Positions 6,647 to 15,647 are shown, numbered from the stretch's first letter. The stretch: 64,000 bases of DNA from Actinokineospora bangkokensis (GCF_001940455.1 NZ_MKQR01000011.1:314681-378680); one strand, 5' to 3'. The notes: generated by a model not told the origin, from the letters alone. Made by a program: numbers and translations.

Positions 6647-8593
6647 CTACCGGGTGGTGTGCGGCAGCGACGCCAGGCCGAGCACGTGCTGGGCCACCGA
6701 GCCCTCCGGGGCGAACAGCAGCAGCTCGGCGCCGTTGCGGGTGCTCCTGGCCACCGCCCGGTGCAGCAGCGCCACCGCGGCGCTGGCCAGCAGGGAGACC
6801 CCGGACAGGTCGAGGGTGATGCTCACGGTGCCGCCGAAGGTGCGCCGCTCCAGCTCCGCGGTCAGCGCCGGGGCGCTGGTGCCGTCGAAGTCGCCGAGCA
6901 GCAGCACCCGCGCGGGCTCCGGGCTGTCGAGCACGAGGCCGTGGCGGACCAGGCCCGCGGCCGGGGCGGCCGACCCGACGTCGGCGGCGAGCAGGTGCCG
7001 GGCGGGCCGGGTGAGCTGGTGGCGCACGGTGACCGTGGTGCCGCCCGGACCGCGCGCGACGCGCAGGTCGTCGACGAAGTGGCTGGTCATGGCCAGGCCC
7101 AGGCCGTCGTCGGCGGGGGCGGACAGGTCCCGGGCGGCGCGCGGGCGCCACTGGCCCGCGTCGGTGACGGCGACCTCGGCCACCCCGTCGGCGTGCAGCT
7201 CGGCCCGCACGCCGACCTCGCCGCCCGGGTCGCCGTGCTCGCCCGCGTTGGTGACCAGCTCGGTGATGGCGTGCTGGAGGGCCAGCGCGTCCTCCGCGCC
7301 GCAGCCGATGGCCGCCAGCCAGTCGGTGAACCCGCCGCGGACCGCGCCCGCCGCCGCCGGGCCCGCGGGGACCCTGGTCCGCCACACCGGGGCGGGCGCG
7401 ATGAGCTGGGCGGCGAGCAGGGTGACGTCGTCGGTGTGCCCGGTGGCGCGGATGACCAGCTCGGGCACCAGGGTGGTGGCGCGCTCGGCCGCGCTGAGCC
7501 CGGGGGTGCGCAGGCCCCGGTCGGCCACGGCCGCGGCGGCGGCGCTGACCAGCTCGGCGGTGGCGGTCCCGGGCTCGCGGCCGGGCCGCTCGATGATGCC
7601 GTCGGTGTAGAGCAGCAGCACCTCGCCGGGTTCGAGGCGGTCGGTGCGGCGCGTCCACGCCCCGGCCCCGGTCCCCAGCGGCGGCCCCACCACCGCGGTG
7701 GTGTCCCTGGCGCCGTCGCCGGAGACGACCAGCGGCAGCGGGTGCCCGGCGCTGACCAGCTCGACGTCCCCGCCGGGGTCGAGGGCCACCACGCACAGCG
7801 TCGCGCCGAACACGCCGGTCGAGCGCCGCGCCACCCGGTGCGCGGCGGCCACCGCCAGCCCCGGGTCGCCGGTCTCGTCCAGGCGGTCGTGGACCACCGC
7901 CCGCAGCTGGGCCATGGCGGCGGAGGCGGCGACCCCGTGGCCCACGACGTCGCCCACGGCCAGCCCCACCCGCCCGTCCGGTAGGGGCACCACGTCGAAC
8001 CAGTCGCCGCCCGCGGACTCCTCGGCGTCGGCGGCGAGGTAGCTGGCCGACACCAGCACCGAGGGCAGCACCGGCAGCCCGCGCGGCAGCAGCTGGCGCT
8101 GGAGGGCGGCCATGGCCTCGCGCGCGTCGCCGTAGCGCTGCTCGGCCGCCGCCACTTCGCCGCGGGCGAGCTGGCGGTCGCGCACCGCACCGGTCACGTC
8201 GAGGAAGTGCAGCAGCGTGCCGGTGACGGTCCCGCCCACCCGGTGCGGGGTGACGACAAAGTCGTAGAAGTGGTCGACCGGCACCCCGGACCCGTCGAGG
8301 TCGAGCTGCAACCGCCACTCGCGGCCGACCTGGGCCTGGCCGGTGGTGAGCACCCGGTCGAACATCTCCAGCACCTGCTGGCCGCGCAGCTCCGGGAACA
8401 GCTCCTCGATGGGCAGGCCGAGCACCCGCTCCCGGCCCGCCGAGGCCCGGTAGGCGGCGTTGGCGGCGATCACCCGGTGCCGCGCGCCCGCGGTCGCGAC
8501 CACCGGCAGGGGAACCTGCTCGAACACGCCGAGGACGACGCCGGCCGCGCCCGCCCGCTGCTCGTCGTCGTCCTGCACCTGGTCGTCCTGCAC
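6647..8593 (-). CDS. PAS-SpoIIE phosphatase-HATPase-STAS regulator
   Basis: This 648-residue protein joins all parts of a partner-switching module. A PAS-like sensor (about 15-140) is followed by a PP2C/SpoIIE phosphatase (about 150-370; GGDWFDVVPLPDGRVGLAVGDVVGHG and LLLYTDGIIE carry the metal aspartates), an RsbW-type HATPase (about 390-510; ALQHAITELVTNAGEHG N-box and DDGLGLAM), and a C-terminal STAS domain (about 540-640; ITLDLSGVSLLASAAVALL). In the family the phosphatase dephosphorylates the STAS anti-anti-sigma factor and the kinase inactivates it, controlling a SigB/SigF-like factor. GTG 8593 has a GGAGG site; a second GTG lies 15 bases on. It is convergent with the M20 gene. Confidence 0.9.
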   Translation of the reverse strand: MQDDQVQDDDEQRAGAAGVVLGVFEQVPLPVVATAGARHRVIAANAAYRASAGRERVLGLPIEELFPELRGQQVLEMFDRVLTTGQAQVGREWRLQLDLDGSGVPVDHFYDFVVTPHRVGGTVTGTLLHFLDVTGAVRDRQLARGEVAAAEQRYGDAREAMAALQRQLLPRGLPVLPSVLVSASYLAADAEESAGGDWFDVVPLPDGRVGLAVGDVVGHGVAASAAMAQLRAVVHDRLDETGDPGLAVAAAHRVARRSTGVFGATLCVVALDPGGDVELVSAGHPLPLVVSGDGARDTTAVVGPPLGTGAGAWTRRTDRLEPGEVLLLYTDGIIERPGREPGTATAELVSAAAAAVADRGLRTPGLSAAERATTLVPELVIRATGHTDDVTLLAAQLIAPAPVWRTRVPAGPAAAGAVRGGFTDWLAAIGCGAEDALALQHAITELVTNAGEHGDPGGEVGVRAELHADGVAEVAVTDAGQWRPRAARDLSAPADDGLGLAMTSHFVDDLRVARGPGGTTVTVRHQLTRPARHLLAADVGSAAPAAGLVRHGLVLDSPEPARVLLLGDFDGTSAPALTAELERRTFGGTVSITLDLSGVSLLASAAVALLHRAVARSTRNGAELLLFAPEGSVAQHVLGLASLPHTTR

Positions 8594-8844
8594 GTCGCCT
8601 CCCTCCGGGGTCCCCCGGAGCGGTCCTCCGCCGCGAGCAGTCCTGCCGGACAGCATCCACGACGGCCCACCAGCGCCGACGCCCGCCCCCGCCCACCCGG
8701 AGAGCACTTGCGGGGCGTGCGCTGCGTGCGTGCCGTTGAGCCAGGCCGCGCGCGCAGCACCCGCGGGTGGCACCGCTCACCGCCGCGGCCACTGCCCGTC
8801 CGCCGGGTAGGGGGTGCGCTCGCGCCGGGATGCGGCGGTGCCAC

Positions 8845-9285
8845 TCATCCCCCGGTGGAGGGCATCCGGTTCAGCGGGCCCCAGTCCGGCCGGTGCTCGG
8901 CGAGGGTCGCGTCGACCTCGTCCAGCACGTCCGGGTGGATCCAGGCGACCGGCTCGCACACCTCGATCAGCGGCTCGTTGTCCGGGCCGCGGGCCACCTC
9001 CCGGCCGCGCGCCACCCACGGGCGCACCCCCGGCCCCCGGACCTGGCGCAGGTGGCGGTAGTCGTGCAGGCGGCGGGCCACCCACAGCCGCAGCGGCCGG
9101 TCGTCCCACCAGTCCTCGACGCGCAGCGGGTTCGCGGACAACCCCGGCAGCGCCACCCCGGTCAGCTCGTCGCTGCTGGTCCCGTGGTGGTCGAGGTCGT
9201 AGCCGCGCGACCACCGCACGTACAGGTCGTGCCCGCCGCCCGCCCGGACGACGAGGTCCACCAACGCGTCCAGGCTGTCCACCAC
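8845..9285 (-). CDS. DUF6098 family protein
   Basis: This 146-residue soluble protein matches the actinobacterial DUF6098 group by its conserved line: LYVRWSRGYDLD near the start, then GVALPGLSANPL, WW-DRPLRLWVARRL and GPGVRPWVARGREVARGPDNEPL. No catalytic motif is recognisable and its function is unknown. The first of two adjacent GTG codons (9285) has a GGAGAA ribosome binding site at proper spacing; the open frame continues upstream without support. An SigB/SigF-like promoter at 9320-9344 directs it, pointing to general stress expression. It lies upstream of, and in the same direction as, the SpoIIE-type regulator but 251 bp separate them. Confidence 0.75.
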   Translation of the reverse strand: MVDSLDALVDLVVRAGGGHDLYVRWSRGYDLDHHGTSSDELTGVALPGLSANPLRVEDWWDDRPLRLWVARRLHDYRHLRQVRGPGVRPWVARGREVARGPDNEPLIEVCEPVAWIHPDVLDEVDATLAEHRPDWGPLNRMPSTGG

Positions 9286-9319
9286 CGGAAGTGCTTCTCC
9301 GTCAACCACGAGCCGCTGA

Positions 9320-9344
9320 CTACCCGGGGCCGGGCGGTTGAACC
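9320..9344 (-). promoter_or_regulatory. SigB/SigF-type promoter for DUF6098 gene
   Basis: On the minus strand GGTT (9344-9341), 15 nt, GGGTAG (9325-9320). The predicted transcript start leaves room for the ribosome binding site at 9292-9300 and GTG 9285. Confidence 0.5.
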
Positions 9345-9399
9345 ACGGCCGATTAGGACCATCTGTTCGTGGTAGTCCCGGGCTGTGCCGGAGCAGGGG

Positions 9400-10476
9400 A
9401 TGACCATGGGGGTCGAAGAGGAGTTCCTGCTCGTCGACCCGGACACCGGTCGGCCCGCGGCGGCGGTGGACGACGTGCTGGCCCGCGTGGGCGCGCTGCC
9501 GCCGGGTGGGGCGGTGCACCGGGAGCTGCGGGCCTCGCAGGTGGAGGTCACCACCGGGGTCTGCACCACCGCCGCCGAGCTGCGGGGGCAGCTGGCGGCC
9601 GGGCGCCGGGCGGTCGCGGAGGCCGCGCGCGCCGCCGGGGTGCTGGCCGTGCCGGTGGGCACACCGCCGCTGGCGGGGAATACCGGGGGCGTCCCCGTCC
9701 TTGGACCAGGTGACCGGTACGCCCGCATCGACGAGCTGTACGGCGAGGTGACCAGGGACTACGAGGCGTGCGGCCTGCACGTGCACGTCGGGGTGCCCGA
9801 CGGGGACACCGCGGTGGCGGTCGTGAACCACGTCAACCGCTGGCTGCCCACGCTGCTCGCCCTGGCGGTGAACTCGCCCCTGCACGCGGGCCGCGACACC
9901 GGGTACGGCAGCTGGCGGGTCGTGCAGCAGTCGCTGTTCCCCGGGTCGGGCCTGGCCCCGCACGCGGCCGACCACGCCGCCTGGAAGGCCGGGGTGGCGC
10001 GGCTGGTGGACTGCGGCGTGCTCGCCGACGAGGGCCAGACGTTCTGGTTCGCCCGCCCCTCGCCGCACGTGCCGACGGTGGAGTTCCGCGCCGCCGACAC
10101 CGCGGTCGACGTGGATGATGCCGTTCTGCAAGCGTTGCTGTGCCGGGCATTGACGCGCACCGCACTGGCCGAAGTGGACAGTGGGCGGGAGGCCCCGGTC
10201 CTGCCCCGGGACCTCGCCCCGGCCGCGGTGTGGTCGGCGGCCCGCTACGGCACCACGGGACCGGGCATCGACCTGGTGGCCGGTCGTCAGGTGCCTGCCA
10301 GGCAGCTGGTGGGCGACCTGCTCGACCACGTCCGCGACGCGCTGGTCGACACCGGTGACCTCGCGCAGGTCGAAGGGCTGCTCGACCGCGCTTCGGGTGC
10401 GCAGCAGCAGCGGCACGTCGTCGCGGTCGCCGGGATCGAGGCGGTGCCCGGGGCGCTGGCGCTGCGCACCGGGTGA
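9400..10476 (+). CDS. carboxylate-amine ligase, GCS2/YbdK family
   Basis: This 358-residue member of the glutamate-cysteine ligase family 2 has the diagnostic GVEEEF at 4-9, the CGLHVHVGV metal/nucleotide segment, LLALAVNSPLHAGRDTGYGSWR, and VEFRAADT. Members ligate glutamate to an amine (glutathione, gamma-glutamyl-cysteine or ergothioneine-type chemistry). No ergothioneine genes are nearby, so the acceptor is uncertain. ATG 9400 is preceded by GGAGCAGGGG; GTG 9385 and ATG 9406 are alternatives. It is divergent from the DUF6098 gene across about 115 bp. Confidence 0.88.
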   Translation: MTMGVEEEFLLVDPDTGRPAAAVDDVLARVGALPPGGAVHRELRASQVEVTTGVCTTAAELRGQLAAGRRAVAEAARAAGVLAVPVGTPPLAGNTGGVPVLGPGDRYARIDELYGEVTRDYEACGLHVHVGVPDGDTAVAVVNHVNRWLPTLLALAVNSPLHAGRDTGYGSWRVVQQSLFPGSGLAPHAADHAAWKAGVARLVDCGVLADEGQTFWFARPSPHVPTVEFRAADTAVDVDDAVLQALLCRALTRTALAEVDSGREAPVLPRDLAPAAVWSAARYGTTGPGIDLVAGRQVPARQLVGDLLDHVRDALVDTGDLAQVEGLLDRASGAQQQRHVVAVAGIEAVPGALALRTG

Positions 10477-10488
10477 TCGGCAAGGGGC

Positions 10489-10518
10489 TTGCGCTGATCG
10501 ACACGACGGGTGTAGCGT
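10489..10518 (+). promoter_or_regulatory. candidate vegetative promoter for the rho paralogue
   Basis: TTGCGC (10489-10494), 18 nt, TAGCGT (10513-10518). This sits about 150 bp ahead of the rho ATG, leaving a long leader. Confidence 0.4.
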
Positions 10519-10571
10519 CCGCCTCAGTCCTCCGGATGTCGGCCCAGCCGCCCGGGGACCATCCAGACCTA

Positions 10572-10619
10572 GGAGACCTCCCCGACGAGGAATCCCTCCC
10601 GGACCCGCACCGGGTCTCC
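10572..10619 (+). promoter_or_regulatory. structured leader of the rho paralogue
   Basis: GGAGACC (10572-10578) is complementary to GGTCTCC (10613-10619). A shorter alternative pairs GGACCC near 10601 with the following GGGTCT, using the same right arm, so the two structures exclude each other as in attenuator leaders. No T-tract is evident. Confidence 0.35.
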
Positions 10620-10667
10620 GCGCCAGGCGCCGCCTGCCGCACTCGACTTCCCCTTTGGAGTTCCACC

Positions 10668-11756
10668 ATGACAACCACCCCCAGCACCGCCTCGTACCGG
10701 GGCGTGCTCAACACCAGCGGCCGCACCGCGACAGCGGGCTACGGCGCGGGCGGCCCGACCGTCCCCCCCGGACTCATCAGGGCGCACGGCCTGCGCCGCG
10801 GCGACGACCTCGTCGTCGAACGCGGTGAGCTGGTGCTGCTCAACGGCGCGCCGCCCAGCGGGGAGCGCCCCGAGTTCGACCGGCTCACCCCGCTGCACCC
10901 CGACGAGCGCCTGGTGCTGGAGACCGGGCGCCTCCAGCTCACCACCCGCGTGCTCGACCTGGTGATGCCGCTGGGCAAGGGCCAGCGCGCCCTCGTCGTC
11001 GCCCCGCCGCGCACCGGCAAGACCTCCGTGCTCCAGGCGGTCGCGCACTCCGTGGCCACCAACCACCCCGAGGCGCACCTGATGGTGCTGCTCACCGACG
11101 AGCGCCCCGAGGAGGTCACCGACATGCGCCGCTCCGTGCGCGGGGAGGTGCTGGCCTCGACCTTCGACCGCTCCCCCGCCGAGCACACCGCGCTGGCGGA
11201 ACTGGCCATCGAGCGAGCGAAGCGCCTGGTGGAGGCCGGTCAGGACGTGGTGCTGCTGCTGGACTCGCTCACCCGCCTGGGCCGGGCGTACAACCTGGCC
11301 GCCCGCAACTCCGGGCGCGTGCTGTCCGGCGGGGTCGACGCCGCCGCCCTGCACCCGATGAAGCGGATCCTCGGCGCCGCGCGCAACACCGAGGACGGCG
11401 GCTCGCTCACCATCGTCGCCACCGCCCTCGTCGGCACCGGCTCGCTGGCCGACACCGTGTTCTTCGAGGAGCTCAAGGGCACCGGCAACGCCGAGCTGCG
11501 CCTGGACCGCACCCTGGCCGACCACCGGGTGTTCCCGGCCATCGACGTGATCGCCTCCGGCACCCGCCGCGACGACCTCATCGTCCCCGCCGCCGAACTG
11601 GCCGTGATGACCGATGTGCGCCGCGCGCTGGCGAACCAGGACCCGCGCCGCGCCGCCGAGCAGTTCCTGGAGCAGGTCCGCACCACGCGCTCCAATGCGG
11701 AGTTCGTCGCCCGCGTCTCCGCCTCCCTCGGTGCCCCCGCGCTCCGCGCCGCCTGA
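10668..11756 (+). CDS. rho: short transcription termination factor Rho paralogue
   Basis: This 362-residue hexameric RNA helicase/ATPase would terminate transcription. The Rho ATPase core is complete: P-loop PPRTGKTS at 113-120, LLLDSLTRLGRAYN with D199, and the Q/R-loop region through VFFEELKGTGNAELRL. A short oligonucleotide-binding region precedes it (about 10-80). The long N-terminal extension of actinobacterial housekeeping Rho is absent, and the protein is much shorter than those. ATG 10668 has a GGAG site 8 nt upstream; the frame is open earlier without support. It stands alone with its own leader. A second, full-length rho elsewhere in the genome is likely. Confidence 0.85.
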   Translation: MTTTPSTASYRGVLNTSGRTATAGYGAGGPTVPPGLIRAHGLRRGDDLVVERGELVLLNGAPPSGERPEFDRLTPLHPDERLVLETGRLQLTTRVLDLVMPLGKGQRALVVAPPRTGKTSVLQAVAHSVATNHPEAHLMVLLTDERPEEVTDMRRSVRGEVLASTFDRSPAEHTALAELAIERAKRLVEAGQDVVLLLDSLTRLGRAYNLAARNSGRVLSGGVDAAALHPMKRILGAARNTEDGGSLTIVATALVGTGSLADTVFFEELKGTGNAELRLDRTLADHRVFPAIDVIASGTRRDDLIVPAAELAVMTDVRRALANQDPRRAAEQFLEQVRTTRSNAEFVARVSASLGAPALRAA

Positions 11757-11781
11757 CACCCGACCCGCTCGACAGCGGCTG

Positions 11782-12183
11782 CTACCGGTACGCCTTGACC
11801 ACCGCCGCCGCGGCCGCCGTGATCGACCAGCACCACAGGGCGGAGGCCACCGCCGCCAGCAGTGGCAGGGGGAACGCCCGCCCGCTCCACCCGATCGCGA
11901 GCACGACCGCGACCACCTGCACGACCAGTGTCCCGACGGTCGGCGCGATGACGGCCACCATGATCGCGGTGTGCGACACCCTCGACTTCGGGGAGCCGTC
12001 GCCGAGCATCAGCATGAACATTCCGATGTGGACGCTCGCGGCGAGGGCCGCGGGGGTCAGCAGGACGAACAGCACCGCCGTCGCCACCGCGTCCGAGAAC
12101 AGGAACGCGATGACGACGGCGGCGGTGATGGTGAGCGCCACGAGTGCGAGGAGCAGGTACGGCGGACGGTGCTCAGACGACAC
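11782..12183 (-). CDS. hypothetical four-helix membrane protein
   Basis: This 133-residue protein consists almost entirely of four hydrophobic segments (about 8-28, 32-56, 72-95 and 102-125) joined by short polar loops such as GDGSPKSR. No family is recognised. I prefer GTG 12183 with a GGTGGA-like site; GTG 12213 would start only 7 bases after the acylase stop. It follows the acylase gene on the same strand at short distance and may be co-transcribed with it. It is convergent with the rho paralogue. Confidence 0.6.
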   Translation of the reverse strand: MSSEHRPPYLLLALVALTITAAVVIAFLFSDAVATAVLFVLLTPAALAASVHIGMFMLMLGDGSPKSRVSHTAIMVAVIAPTVGTLVVQVVAVVLAIGWSGRAFPLPLLAAVASALWCWSITAAAAAVVKAYR

Positions 12184-12219
12184 CGATCCACCGTAGCGCA
12201 GGGGCTCCCGCACCCGCGG

Positions 12220-15200
12220 CTACTTGGCGTAGACCGCGAACTCGTAGAGGGAGTAGCCGAACCGGGTCGCGCGGGTGGTGCCCTGCATGCGCACGTACCG
12301 TGCGGTGGTGGCCGGGAACGCCGCGATGTCGGTGCCGCCGTCGCCCGCGCTCGTGCTCCAGGCGTCCTTCCACGTCGTGCCGTCGGTGGAGGTCTGGATG
12401 CGGTAGGCCTTGCCGTAGGAGGATTCCCACGTCAGCACCACCCGGGACACAGAGCGGGGTGCGCCGAGGTCGACGGTGATGGACTGGTTGTCCGACCAGT
12501 CGCTCGCCCACCGGGTCGTGGTGTTGCTGTCCACGGCGTTCTTCGGCGGATTGGGGAACAGGCCCCGCTCCTGGCTCGACGCGGAGACCGCGGCGCCCTT
12601 GGCGAGGTTGGACACGTCGTCGCCGCGGTGCGCGGGGAACTCCACGACCTGCTGGAAGGTGGGGCGGTTCTGCCAGGCGATCGGGTCCTGGGTCACCCCG
12701 CCGAGGGCGTTGTGGATGATCGCGTCGGCGCACCACTGGTCGCCCGCCGCGCAGCTGCCGTCGCCGGGGTAGACCTGCGTGGCCGGGACCGCCGCCGCCT
12801 GCTTGAGCGTGTCGAGGACGACCTGCTTGCACCTGCCCAGGTCGCCGTCGCCGCAGAAGCGCTTGCCCAGCGGCGCCTGAACGGCGTCGCCGAGCACCGA
12901 GCGCAGGTCCTTGTGCACGAAGCCCCACCAGCCGGACTGGAACGCCGACCCGCGGTGGCTGACCTGCCACGGCGCCTCGTCGACCTTCTGCGCCCGGGTG
13001 AGCTCGGTGAACGCGGTGTCGCCCAGGCCGGGCTGGAACTGCGCGCGCACCAGCAGCGGCCACCACGCGTCGAGCACGCGGATGGCGTCGGCGTTGGCGT
13101 AGGCCTTGCTGCCCTTCGCCGTCTCCTGCCGCAGCCCGCCCGCGGCGACCCACTGCTTGAGCTGGGCCACCACCCCGGCCGTGGCGGCGTCGCCGTCACC
13201 GATGACCCGGAACAGCAGCGGCAGCACCCGCTCGGCGCGCAGATCGGCGTGCGCGGCCTCGGACATGGCCTGGGTGAGGTTCACCCGGTCGACGACCTTG
13301 CCCTGCCGCACGAGGTCCTTGACGCGCGCGTCGAGGAGGTCGCCGCGGTGCACGGACCCGCGCTCCAGACCGGAGGCGGCGGTGCCGGGCGCCTGCCCGT
13401 TGTTCCACGAGATGAGGTAGTCCTGGTTGACCACCTGCGCGTGCTGCTCGTAGGGGGTGTAGTCGGCGCGGTTGGTGGCCGGGTCCCAGCCGCGCCAGTC
13501 GTAGCCGCTGTTGGCCAGCACCGGCAGCCCGGGGTCGACCGCGGGGTTGCGGACCGGGTTGAGGCCCGAGTTGTAGTAGGCGATGTCCTTCGAGTCGGCG
13601 TAGAACCAGTTGAACGTGTAGGACACGTGCGAGGCGGCGCGCTGGAAGTCCGCCGCGGACGTGATCGCGTCCGGGTCGTTGAACTCCTGGAAGCCGATCA
13701 CCGTGTCGAGTTCGTGCTGGTAGGTCGAGCGCAGCGAGGTGTAGGCGACGGGCTTGCCGCCGATGGTCGCGCGGTGGGTCACCGGGCCGTACTTGGTGCG
13801 GTAGGAGCGCAGGGTGTAGGAGCCCGCGGGCGCGGTGCTGCCGATCGAGGTCGTCCAGGCGTTCTTGCGCTCGACGACCTCCATCGGCGTGCAGACCCCG
13901 CGCAGCAGGTAGGCGTTGCTGTCCTTGGTCACCGGGCCGCCGTCGGTGCTGCACAGGTCGACGGCGTAGGTGTCGGTGATGTCCTGCCCCGAGCTGGTGG
14001 CGCTCCAGGAGTAGTCCTGGCCGCGGCCGAGCAGGATGTAGAAGCTGATGCCTGCGAACGACGCGCCGCGCGCGCTGATGCCGGGGCCCTGGAGCTCCTG
14101 GAGCATGAGCATCTGCGGCGCGAAGTAGCCGGTCTGCGGGCCGAACACGGCCACCGGGTTGCCGCTCTTGGTGTGCGCGCCGGAGACCAGCAGCGCGTTG
14201 GACATGCCGTGCTTGTCCGACAGCAGGTTGCCCGGGAGCACGCCGCCGTCGAGCGCGCCGCGCGCGAGGTCGAGGTTGGGCTTGCCGTCGCGGGTGGTGG
14301 GCGAACCGGTCGCGGGTGCGCTCGCGGCGGTGGGCGCGCCGCCGCCCGAGCGGTCGAACACGAGCTGCTGGCGGGTCACCGAGCCCTTGTCCGGCAGGGC
14401 CTGGCCCTGGGGGTTGTCCGGGGACAGGGCGTAGGGGAAGCGCTGCCCGTCGTGCACGGTCTGGATGTGCTCGGGGTCGTCCTCGGTGCGCATGCTGCGC
14501 CACACCCGCTCACCCTCGACGACGCCGTAGCGCTCCTGGATAGCCAGCTTGGCGATGGCGGCCTGTACCTCGCCCCCGCCGCCCCCACCGAACTGGGAGC
14601 CGATCACCGAGGCGATCACGGCCAGGTCGGTCAGCGTGAAGGGCGCGATCCGGCCCTGGTTGGTGATCGCGTCGACGTGCCCGAGCAGCACGTACTCGCC
14701 GGGGAAGTACCGGCCCCGGTAGGCCTGGGTGATGTAGGTGTTGACCCCGTCGAGGTAGGAGCGGGCGTCGGCGATCGCGACCTGCCCGCGCGGGCCCGAC
14801 GCGGCGGCCTCGTCGACCTGGCGCTGCAACTCCTCCTCGGTGTACGGGGCCGCGGCGAAGAAGCCCTGTTCGAGGTCCTGGTTCGAGGCCGCCCCGCCCG
14901 CGAACGGGGTCAGCTGGCCCCGGCCGACGCGGCGGAGCACGTCCATGAGGAACAGCCGGTCCTGCGCGGCGGCGTAGCCCGCGCCGAAGGTGGTGCCCGA
15001 CCGGGTGGTGCCGTAGACGTGCGGGATGCCCGCGGCCTTGTCGCGGATGATGGTGACGTCCGCGCGCGGCTTGACGGTGCTCTCCACCTGGTCAGGGGCC
15101 ACGCCGAAGGACGAGTCGTTGAAGAAGGAGTTGATCGTGTCGGTGGTCAGCCCGCGCGCGCCCTGGGCGAGGGCGTCGTACTTGCCGATCTGGTCGTCGA

Positions 15201-15438
15201 AGTGCTTGGGCCGCACGCCGAAGGCCTTGTGGGCGAGGATGTCGGTGAGCGTGGCGCTGCCGTTCTGCCCCGGCGGCACGATGTCGGAGCACTGGCCCTG
15301 GCAGTAGTCGCCCTGGGCGAACCCGGCCGCCCGGGGCGGCAGCGCCACCTGCGCCCCCTCGGCCGTCCCGACGACGGCCCCCGCGGTGGCCACCGCGACG
15401 ACCACCGCCCCCAGCAGGTACCTCGCCCGTGAGCGCAT
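12220..15438 (-). CDS. secreted penicillin-acylase family enzyme with discoidin domain
   Basis: This 1,072-residue precursor of the N-terminal-nucleophile hydrolase family has a signal peptide (1-29, ending GTAEG-A), an alpha chain with the conserved GYAAAQDRLFLMD segment, and the autocatalytic site in DKHGMSNALLVSG with S413 as the predicted new N-terminal nucleophile of the beta chain. The beta chain is followed by a C-terminal F5/8-type discoidin domain (about 944-1072; AVDSNTTTRWASDWSDNQ). Family members hydrolyse amides such as beta-lactam side chains, acyl-homoserine lactones or lipopeptide acyl chains. The substrate is unknown, but the sugar-binding-type tail suggests anchoring to glycan. 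ATG 15438 has a GGAGAGGAG site. Confidence 0.9.
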   Translation of the reverse strand: MRSRARYLLGAVVVAVATAGAVVGTAEGAQVALPPRAAGFAQGDYCQGQCSDIVPPGQNGSATLTDILAHKAFGVRPKHFDDQIGKYDALAQGARGLTTDTINSFFNDSSFGVAPDQVESTVKPRADVTIIRDKAAGIPHVYGTTRSGTTFGAGYAAAQDRLFLMDVLRRVGRGQLTPFAGGAASNQDLEQGFFAAAPYTEEELQRQVDEAAASGPRGQVAIADARSYLDGVNTYITQAYRGRYFPGEYVLLGHVDAITNQGRIAPFTLTDLAVIASVIGSQFGGGGGGEVQAAIAKLAIQERYGVVEGERVWRSMRTEDDPEHIQTVHDGQRFPYALSPDNPQGQALPDKGSVTRQQLVFDRSGGGAPTAASAPATGSPTTRDGKPNLDLARGALDGGVLPGNLLSDKHGMSNALLVSGAHTKSGNPVAVFGPQTGYFAPQMLMLQELQGPGISARGASFAGISFYILLGRGQDYSWSATSSGQDITDTYAVDLCSTDGGPVTKDSNAYLLRGVCTPMEVVERKNAWTTSIGSTAPAGSYTLRSYRTKYGPVTHRATIGGKPVAYTSLRSTYQHELDTVIGFQEFNDPDAITSAADFQRAASHVSYTFNWFYADSKDIAYYNSGLNPVRNPAVDPGLPVLANSGYDWRGWDPATNRADYTPYEQHAQVVNQDYLISWNNGQAPGTAASGLERGSVHRGDLLDARVKDLVRQGKVVDRVNLTQAMSEAAHADLRAERVLPLLFRVIGDGDAATAGVVAQLKQWVAAGGLRQETAKGSKAYANADAIRVLDAWWPLLVRAQFQPGLGDTAFTELTRAQKVDEAPWQVSHRGSAFQSGWWGFVHKDLRSVLGDAVQAPLGKRFCGDGDLGRCKQVVLDTLKQAAAVPATQVYPGDGSCAAGDQWCADAIIHNALGGVTQDPIAWQNRPTFQQVVEFPAHRGDDVSNLAKGAAVSASSQERGLFPNPPKNAVDSNTTTRWASDWSDNQSITVDLGAPRSVSRVVLTWESSYGKAYRIQTSTDGTTWKDAWSTSAGDGGTDIAAFPATTARYVRMQGTTRATRFGYSLYEFAVYAK

Positions 15439-15512
15439 GCCCGACTCCTCTCCGCACCGAGATCCCGCAGGACGTTACTGGCGGCGGGCGGACCGGGAAA
15501 GGATTCACGTTC

Positions 15513-15574
15513 GGTCCGACCAGTTCAGGACAAACTCCTGGACCGACCGGGTCGGAATTGTCACCCGCCGACAA
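15513..15574. promoter_or_regulatory. cluster of inverted repeats in acylase/DUF4232 divergent region
   Basis: Three short inverted repeats follow each other: GGTC-C-GACC at 15513-15521, CCGAC-CGG-GTCGG at 15543-15555, and TTGTC-N7-GACAA at 15558-15574. They lie between the divergent acylase and the DUF4232-like gene and could bind a shared regulator. Confidence 0.35.
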
Positions 15575-15647
15575 ACCGGACAGGTCGGATGTGTCGACCC
15601 CGCCGGGGGTGGTACTCAACCGGGGAGCCGGACGAGAGGAGCGAGGG

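Noticed and set aside
8594..8844. Possible small gene or promoter between the DUF6098 gene and the SpoIIE regulator
   Set aside because: No frame with a ribosome binding site and no convincing promoter hexamers were found in these 251 bases.
12300..15432. Long plus-strand open frame opposite the acylase
   Set aside because: The minus-strand acylase has signal peptide, nucleophile and discoidin motifs; the opposite frame shows only biased composition.
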